Source: Draconibacterium orientale
GTDB taxonomy: Bacteria > Bacteroidota > Bacteroidia > Bacteroidales > UBA1556
Direction of reading: 5' to 3'
Assembly: GCA_022736595.1 (NCBI GenBank)
Contig: DZDC01000019.1
Location: 1 to 7,151, forward strand
Length of the DNA: 7,151 nucleotides
Shown here: piece after piece, positions 6,001 through 7,151 of the stretch
How the letters are laid out: every line of letters begins with the position of its first letter
Numbering within the stretch: position 1 is the first letter of the stretch
Made by a program: the position numbers and the translations under genes
The notes under the pieces: model-generated
Seen by the model: the letters and a program-made list of their open reading frames with translations, nothing else
The model's database searches: none
What the model was told of the DNA's origin: nothing

Positions 6001-7151
6001 TGACTATTAGTTATGGGTTCAAAAAATTTATTTTTCCCATCGGTAAAGGTTTCATAGAAAGGAAACTGATTGATACTTTGAAAGGTTGAGAATTTCATAC
6101 TAATGGTATCATTAAATCTGTTTTGTTCAGCAGCCAAGTTAACAAAAACTTGAATTTGGTGTTCTCCACCTTGACTAAGATTCAGTGGACTAGTAAAGGT
6201 ATATAATAAGGTATCTTCTGAAGCAAGGGTACCTGAATACGTTTCATTTACAAGAGCAGAATTATCGAGTTTAAAACTAATCTGGAAATTACTGGCACTG
6301 TTAGTACCGCTATTTATCACTTTTGCAATGAGGGTTTGGTTGGCAGTGGTACCACACAAACTAAGAAAATCACTGGTTATCTCTTTTAATATTAAATTAT
6401 TAGCCAATGGGGTAAATTCATCAGCACCCATATCAGGAGTAGTTGCACTGCGGGCTTGGCCTTCGATATCGTCCACCACTTCGGGTCGAGGCATTCCATG
6501 ATTATTCAATGAAATACTAAAAGTATGCAAGTCCGTTGAGGAATTGAATTCTGGATTTATATTCACTGAATTGGAATCCATACCTGTTTGAAGCCAACTT
6601 GCGAGGCTATAATAATCGTTAACACCTCCCCCCGATTGATATAACCTAATTCCTTGAGCACCAAAGTAGTTATTATAATTGCTCCAATAATTTTCGGTAC
6701 TCATATCAGAATAAAAGTTATAGCCTCCGCTAAAATTGGCCATAATATTATTGATGATAAAAACACTATTACCCGAACCTCCTAAATAAATTCCATTGGG
6801 AGCATTAGAGCTTAATTCTCCGTTAATAGAAATGGTGTTATGGATGAAGCCAATTTTAGACCCGTTGTAGCTACTAAATCCCCGAGAAACATAACTGGAT
6901 TGGCGTGGATTGAGTAAGATAAAGTTATTGGAAACTAATGCCGAGTCATTTTGATTAAAATATCCCACGTTTTCAAATTGGATACCATATCCACCAAGGA
7001 TGTGAATGTTGTTTTTAGAAATCTCAATGGCTCCAACACAACTATTCACATAAATACCTTTCATCAAATCGACAGAGTTACTCCCCTTCTTGATAACATT
7101 ATTAGCAATTTGCGCATTTCTAAAGGTCATTAAGCTAATACCTAACTCACG
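42..7151 (-). CDS. Giant modular T9SS-secreted surface protein (adhesin-like), N-terminus missing
   Basis: This is a partial CDS of 2369 visible codons ending at TAA (42-44). The frame stays open to the right edge: seven codons encoding RELGISL precede the first Met (7128-7130) and continue a beta-helix strand pattern, so that Met is probably internal and the signal peptide lies off-window. Domain order by residue: beta-helix 1-241, CARDB-like 242-351, jelly-roll-like 352-529, CARDB-like 530-643, jelly-roll-like 644-806, Ig-like 807-971, seven Cys repeats 972-1502, PKD-like/Ig-like twice 1503-1829, PKD 1830-1921, Ig-like 1922-2079, FnIII-like 2080-2248, linker and T9SS sorting domain 2249-2362. 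Known of the family: type A sorting domains direct export across the outer membrane, then removal and usually surface anchoring. Inference: it works outside the cell in adhesion, matrix formation or substrate binding. I see no enzymatic motif, frameshift or internal stop. The exact role and gene name are not recognisable; confidence is high for the gene and its export route, low for function. Confidence 0.96.
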   Translation of the reverse strand, partial: RELGISLMTFRNAQIANNVIKKGSNSVDLMKGIYVNSCVGAIEISKNNIHILGGYGIQFENVGYFNQNDSALVSNNFILLNPRQSSYVSRGFSSYNGSKIGFIHNTISINGELSSNAPNGIYLGGSGNSVFIINNIMANFSGGYNFYSDMSTENYWSNYNNYFGAQGIRLYQSGGGVNDYYSLASWLQTGMDSNSVNINPEFNSSTDLHTFSISLNNHGMPRPEVVDDIEGQARSATTPDMGADEFTPLANNLILKEITSDFLSLCGTTANQTLIAKVINSGTNSASNFQISFKLDNSALVNETYSGTLASEDTLLYTFTSPLNLSQGGEHQIQVFVNLAAEQNRFNDTISMKFSTFQSINQFPFYETFTDGKNKFFEPITNSQSRVSTDNNHGRNDQSSLLLAGGNYEGWNYYGSDFSQNLAQNSQHLSRAKSCNVNASAVSNLKMSFYLRTDENNYQPYHTWFWVAANDSVFLKDVHGDSIWNSGIYNYTLLTYDLSAFAGSNFSLSFNGLMRFNEANGQENHALVDDIRIWVPVAKDVGVVDVTSSRDSECGKLMDSIFVAIQNFGLQPQTNIPFSLNGTFIDSNYSFTSVMTDTLQADEIAYAYVGMMNTRGNGIIDLKMFTTLSGDTVKSNDTLNIKGEMKSYDSIPHIEAFNSDGHPDGWEFNLGFNVQEYHWDNYYSKVLSYESSGNYTPPTSHNNQKPFAYYRNAMGLVTDKTVLTFKIRVFPDQETGFANFSDNIKIMISTDCDTNYFSILNINSSNVSNYGTLQNVYIPLSAYAGEVIKMGVEVDKNGLSNYVLAMDNMGLIESFSFDLGEDDYLCTGTTKVLKTGLPQNGYSTKWILPSGAVVNADSIIATTPGNYVCMVSNTDGLEITDQIYLLPTYPANAFINGNKSAICNGDSTILQIGLSGFFPMAVEWSEGTTHHLDTAFTSLFKYFSPQTSTLYKIDKVTDMFGCVIENVDTFSLTVNALPSVNATAIASSFCSQDPALSLNASPVGGTFVGAGVSDTMFNPQMAIIGSNIILYNYMDANGCKGSDTISTMVYPQPMVSIVSTVDTLMCKNELPVTLFVYPSGGTFSGSGMSGNVFNPALSAVGIQTITYQFTSANNCSSKDSITIDVQALPAVSITSTLNAAYCQTEAIVALSATPTGGIFTGNGVQSGNFDPSVATLGNSTIIYQYSDGNGCSNADTIMTLVNPSPTVIITTSVQSQYCQNNSMVSLSAFPSGGSFSGDGVVGNAFNPATAAFGNNTIYYNYTNAQNCSGMDSVMVIVNATPLVSINTTLNAAYCQTEAIVALSATPTGGIFTGNGVQSGNFDPSVATLGNSTIIYQYSDGNGCSNADTIMTLVNPQPNVMITSLLQSQYCKDASNVTLSASPSGGSFTGNGVTGSLFSPSSATIGYTTIVYNYTHPTTNCSNSDTVTTLVNDLPIVTISAFADVCKNLNEVTLTGGSPSGGMYSGNFISSTQSKFYPAAANVGLNAIDYSFTDGNGCTASASQNMRVVGIAVASFNLNATVCKNDTTLVSFTGIASSAATFAWNFDNATIQSGTLSGPYQLKWNSSGVKALSLQVTDSGCVSPYYNDYINIIEAQAIATAIGSPNVCHGDSVSLFANSGSNYKFQWYDSNDVITSFADTLAFFSTTQSGGYYVSLVTELGCKASSNQININVNPLITSNFTIPTIACKDDMASLQYTGQSGGNATFNWNFDQATIASGSGVGPYNLIWNTDSIKNVSLMVSENGCNSLLTTNSINILTTPAQIIALGSTSFCDGGEVTLSANSGPFTYEWFKDGNPLQYSQALYSATASGSYAVKVTNSVTGCTNTSSAVTVQENTNDFGLAFSANQTSFNIPPFAVSFTNQTPNVNDYYWMWSFGDGISSTFINPSHQYNYDGNYTVGVIAQNIQTGCFDTLVKSNYIHCLGGNPNPCVLNPAIGSNGQHNICPGDSIKLYSLDHTTGISYQWLRDGILLAGATDSVYFAKQTGLFQLFLVDTACSAFSQPYSVTLWSVVVPIILTHGSIIPCSGDSMELYVNTNFNGYQWSNGAATPSIFVNNSGSFIVTVTNNNGCSTASSPFVVNASLLQSPNICIVGIDSATNFNRIIWERQNSNMIDSFKVYRESTVSGVYELVGSTPFSAPSIMTDPNSNPAQRAYRYRITAIDTCGMETPPSQIHKTIHLNINAGLNNTWNLIWDGYQGFNFGSYRIYRGSDSTQLQLLTQIQSSLSSYTDLTPPSGNLYYQIEVMAPHSCYPDSVFSKANTNYNSSRSNTANSAQAGHISISVAQGNQSKLILYPNPNKGSFTILVESTNPSSRTQFEVLNSLGERVYSEVVSISNKFSQNFDLTHLSKGIYFIRMQNEDEIMTAKFIVE
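45..284 (-). other. Type A C-terminal sorting domain of the type IX secretion system
   Basis: Residues 2283-2362 (80 residues, normal length for the class) carry the expected blocks in order: LILYPNPNKGSFTI (2283-2296), FEVLNSLGERVYSE (2309-2322), FDLTHLSKGIYFIRM (2334-2348) and a terminal TAKFIVE just before the stop. This domain is known to be recognised by the T9SS outer-membrane machinery; after export it is usually cleaved by a PorU-type sortase. It is the firmest evidence for Bacteroidota origin and for an extracellular location. Confidence 0.93.
285..386 (-). other. Polar Ser/Asn-rich linker before the sorting domain
   Basis: Residues 2249-2282 are rich in Ser, Asn, Ala and Gln and lack hydrophobic core strands (for example NTNYNSSRSNTANSAQAG, 2252-2269). 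Placed directly before a type A T9SS domain, it is where sortase cleavage and anchoring would be expected in this class of cargo; the exact cut site cannot be read from the sequence. Confidence 0.55.
387..893 (-). other. Two fibronectin type III-like domains
   Basis: Residues 2080-2169 show RIIWERQ (2094-2100), IDSFKVYRES (2105-2114), YELVGST (2120-2126) and YRYRITAIDTCG (2146-2157). Residues 2170-2248 show WNLIWDGY (2181-2188), SYRIYRGSDS (2195-2204), SYTDLTPPSG (2219-2228) and YYQIEVMA (2231-2238). Trp in the B strand, YxVYR in the C strand and YxxxV in the F strand are the FnIII plan. Such domains commonly lie just before the sorting domain and act as spacers. Confidence 0.7.
894..1367 (-). 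other. Two further Ig-like domains
   Basis: Residues 1922-2003 contain ICPGDSIKL (1936-1944), YQWLRDG (1955-1961) and GLFQLFLVDTAC (1978-1989). Residues 2004-2079 contain PCSGDSMEL (2016-2024), YQWSNGAATPSI (2033-2044), and GSFIVTVTNNNGC (2050-2062). The C-x-G-D-S ... W ... G-x-F/Y-x-V ... C layout is the common Ig-like spacer module of T9SS cargo. Paired cysteines could form an intradomain disulfide. Confidence 0.65.
1368..1643 (-). other. Canonical PKD domain
   Basis: Residues 1830-1921 carry the PKD hallmark WSFGDG (1866-1871) followed by NPSHQYNYDGNYTVGVIA (1878-1895). This is the standard W-x-F-G-D-G ... P-x-H-x-Y-x-x-x-G-x-Y-x-V pattern. PKD domains are beta-sandwich modules found in extracellular proteins, often beside binding or enzymatic domains; here they sit among other structural modules. 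It is the clearest single-domain match in the middle of the protein. Confidence 0.85.
1644..2129 (-). other. PKD-like plus Ig-like pair, second copy
   Basis: Residues 1668-1751 match the first PKD-like copy at IACKDD (1678-1683), NWNFDQATI (1700-1708), GPYNLIW (1715-1721) and LMVSENGC (1731-1738). Residues 1752-1829 match the Ig-like copy at FCDGGEVTL (1764-1772), YEWFKDG (1781-1787), GSYAVKV (1803-1809) and GC (1815-1816). Spacing is nearly equal (162 against 165 residues), supporting an old two-domain tandem duplication. Confidence 0.65.
2130..2624 (-). other. PKD-like plus Ig-like pair, first copy
   Basis: Residues 1503-1588 form a PKD-like domain marked by TVCKND (1513-1518), AWNFDNATI (1535-1543), GPYQLKW (1550-1556), and LQVTDSGC (1566-1573). 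Residues 1589-1667 form an Ig-like domain with VCHGDSVSL (1599-1607), FQWYDS (1617-1622), GGYYVSLV (1642-1649) and LGC (1652-1654). The same two-domain order recurs directly downstream. The likely role is an extracellular spacer. Confidence 0.65.
3087..3284 (-). repeat. 198-bp perfect direct repeat, copy in unit R5
   Basis: Second copy of the tract at 3543-3740, encoding residues 1283-1348 (Asn to Pro). The intervening unit R4 (3309-3536) is clearly diverged from both, so the copies are separated by one full non-identical unit. Frame and unit register are kept, which fits unequal exchange or gene conversion within the array. Confidence 0.95.
3543..3740 (-). repeat. 198-bp perfect direct repeat, copy in unit R3
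   Basis: This stretch is identical base for base to 3087-3284, with a start-to-start offset of 456 bp (two 76-codon units). It is exactly 66 in-frame codons, Asn1131 to Pro1196. Similarity drops sharply at both ends: the 24 bases on the high-coordinate side (3741-3764 against 3285-3308) differ at about 11 positions, and the low-coordinate side is also strongly diverged. Identity includes every synonymous position. Confidence 0.95.
4218..4712 (-). other. Two Ig-like domains between the jelly-roll pairs and the repeat array
   Basis: Residues 807-883 begin FDLGEDDYLCTG (810-821), the familiar start of an Ig-like domain of Bacteroidota exported proteins, with KWILPSG (838-844) and GNYVCMVSN (858-866) as the core strands. 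Residues 884-971 follow the same plan: AICNGDST (894-901), AVEWSEG (914-920), a strand before FGC (953-955), and VNALP at the join to the array. Each has cysteines placed for a possible intradomain disulfide. They probably act as spacers. Confidence 0.6.
4713..5201 (-). other. Jelly-roll-like (choice-of-anchor / MAM-like) domain 2
   Basis: Residues 644-806 open with IPHIEAFNSDGHPDGW (644-659), resembling the P-F-x-E-x-F opening of the first jelly-roll, and close with VLAMDNMGLIE (796-806), where the usual DDI is DNM. Internal strands include TFKIRVF (717-723), IKIMIST (737-743) and YIPLSAYAGEVIKMGVEV (770-787). This is the second member of the CARDB-like plus jelly-roll-like pair; its ligand is unknown. 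Confidence 0.55.
5202..5543 (-). other. CARDB-like domain 2
   Basis: Residues 530-643 repeat the layout of domain 1: KDVGVVDV (532-539), ECG (546-548) matching LCG of the first copy, VAIQNFGLQPQTNIPFSL (556-573), and a closing KSNDTLN (627-633) matching NRFNDTIS. With the jelly-roll that follows it appears to be the second copy of a two-domain unit. Sequence divergence between the copies is large, so the duplication is not recent. Confidence 0.6.
5544..6077 (-). other. Jelly-roll-like (choice-of-anchor / MAM-like) domain 1
   Basis: Residues 352-529 start with FPFYETFTDG (356-365) and end with HALVDDIRIWVP (518-529). These are the usual opening (P-F-x-E-x-F) and closing (hydrophobic-DDI-x-h) of the beta-jelly-roll domains found in Bacteroidota secreted proteins next to sorting domains. 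Aromatic-rich strands lie between (LKMSFYLRT 438-446, TWFWVAAN 456-463, YDLSAFAG 489-496). Family members often bind carbohydrate or protein surfaces; a ligand cannot be read here. Confidence 0.55.
6078..6407 (-). other. CARDB-like domain 1
   Basis: Residues 242-351 have the beta-sandwich pattern of CARDB-type cell-adhesion-related domains: an opening strand with LCG (258-260), a hydrophobic strand leading to VINSGTNSASNFQISF (271-286), a Ser/Thr stretch that ends in LLYTF (308-312), and a closing NRFNDTIS (337-344). CARDB domains are common spacers in bacterial surface proteins. The call rests on pattern recognition only; another Ig-like beta-sandwich family is possible. Confidence 0.6.
6408..7151 (-). 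other. Right-handed parallel beta-helix region (N-terminal, truncated by window edge)
   Basis: Residues 1-241 plus the seven preceding codons show the short Asn-ladder pattern of right-handed beta-helix proteins: NNVI (10-13), NNIHI (40-44), GIQF (49-52), NNFILL (68-73), HNTISI (97-102), GIYLGG (113-118) and NNIM (127-130), spaced roughly one rung apart. The region closes with DDIEGQAR (220-227) and PDMGADEF (232-239), the tail often seen after such helices in Bacteroidota exported proteins. In the family this fold appears in pectate-lyase-like enzymes and in non-enzymatic surface proteins. I see no convincing catalytic cluster, so carbohydrate cleavage should not be assumed. More rungs and a signal peptide are expected upstream of the window. 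Confidence 0.8.

Noticed and set aside
6951..7133. Plus-strand open frame of 60 codons near the right edge
   Set aside because: It is antisense to the beta-helix region, whose rung pattern is clear in the minus frame.
6408..7151. Beta-helix considered as a pectate lyase or other polysaccharide-degrading enzyme
   Set aside because: The fold alone does not show catalysis and no catalytic residue cluster is visible; the region is also incomplete.

Overview
The window is almost entirely one reading frame on the minus strand. It runs without interruption from the right edge (7151) to a TAA stop at 42-44, giving 2369 codons of visible protein, and the true start lies off the right edge. Residue numbers below count from the first in-window Met (codon 7128-7130); seven more in-frame codons lie before it.

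The organism is most likely a member of the Bacteroidota. The protein ends in a type A C-terminal sorting domain of the type IX secretion system (T9SS; LYPNP, GIYF and a terminal KFIVE), a system found in that phylum. The DNA is AT-rich, and the protein is rich in Asn, Ser and Thr, as large exported Bacteroidota proteins usually are. I cannot name a genus.

Layout, N- to C-terminus (right to left on the map): a right-handed beta-helix region (6408-7151, cut by the edge); two CARDB-like plus jelly-roll-like pairs (4713-6407); two Ig-like domains (4218-4712); an array of seven cysteine-bearing repeats of about 76 residues (2625-4217); two alternating PKD-like plus Ig-like pairs (1644-2624); a canonical PKD domain (1368-1643); two more Ig-like domains (894-1367); two fibronectin-III-like domains (387-893); a polar linker and the T9SS sorting domain (45-386). 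Only 41 bases follow the gene, and they appear to hold one arm of a bidirectional terminator cut by the left edge.

The protein is a very large secreted or surface-anchored modular protein, plausibly an adhesin; no catalytic domain is visible. The most striking feature is a 198-bp perfect direct repeat, exactly 66 codons, shared by array units 3 and 5 while their flanks and the unit between them are diverged. It points to recent duplication or gene conversion and is also a spot where an assembly could be wrong. The window holds no multi-gene system, RNA gene, mobile element or CRISPR array that I can support.
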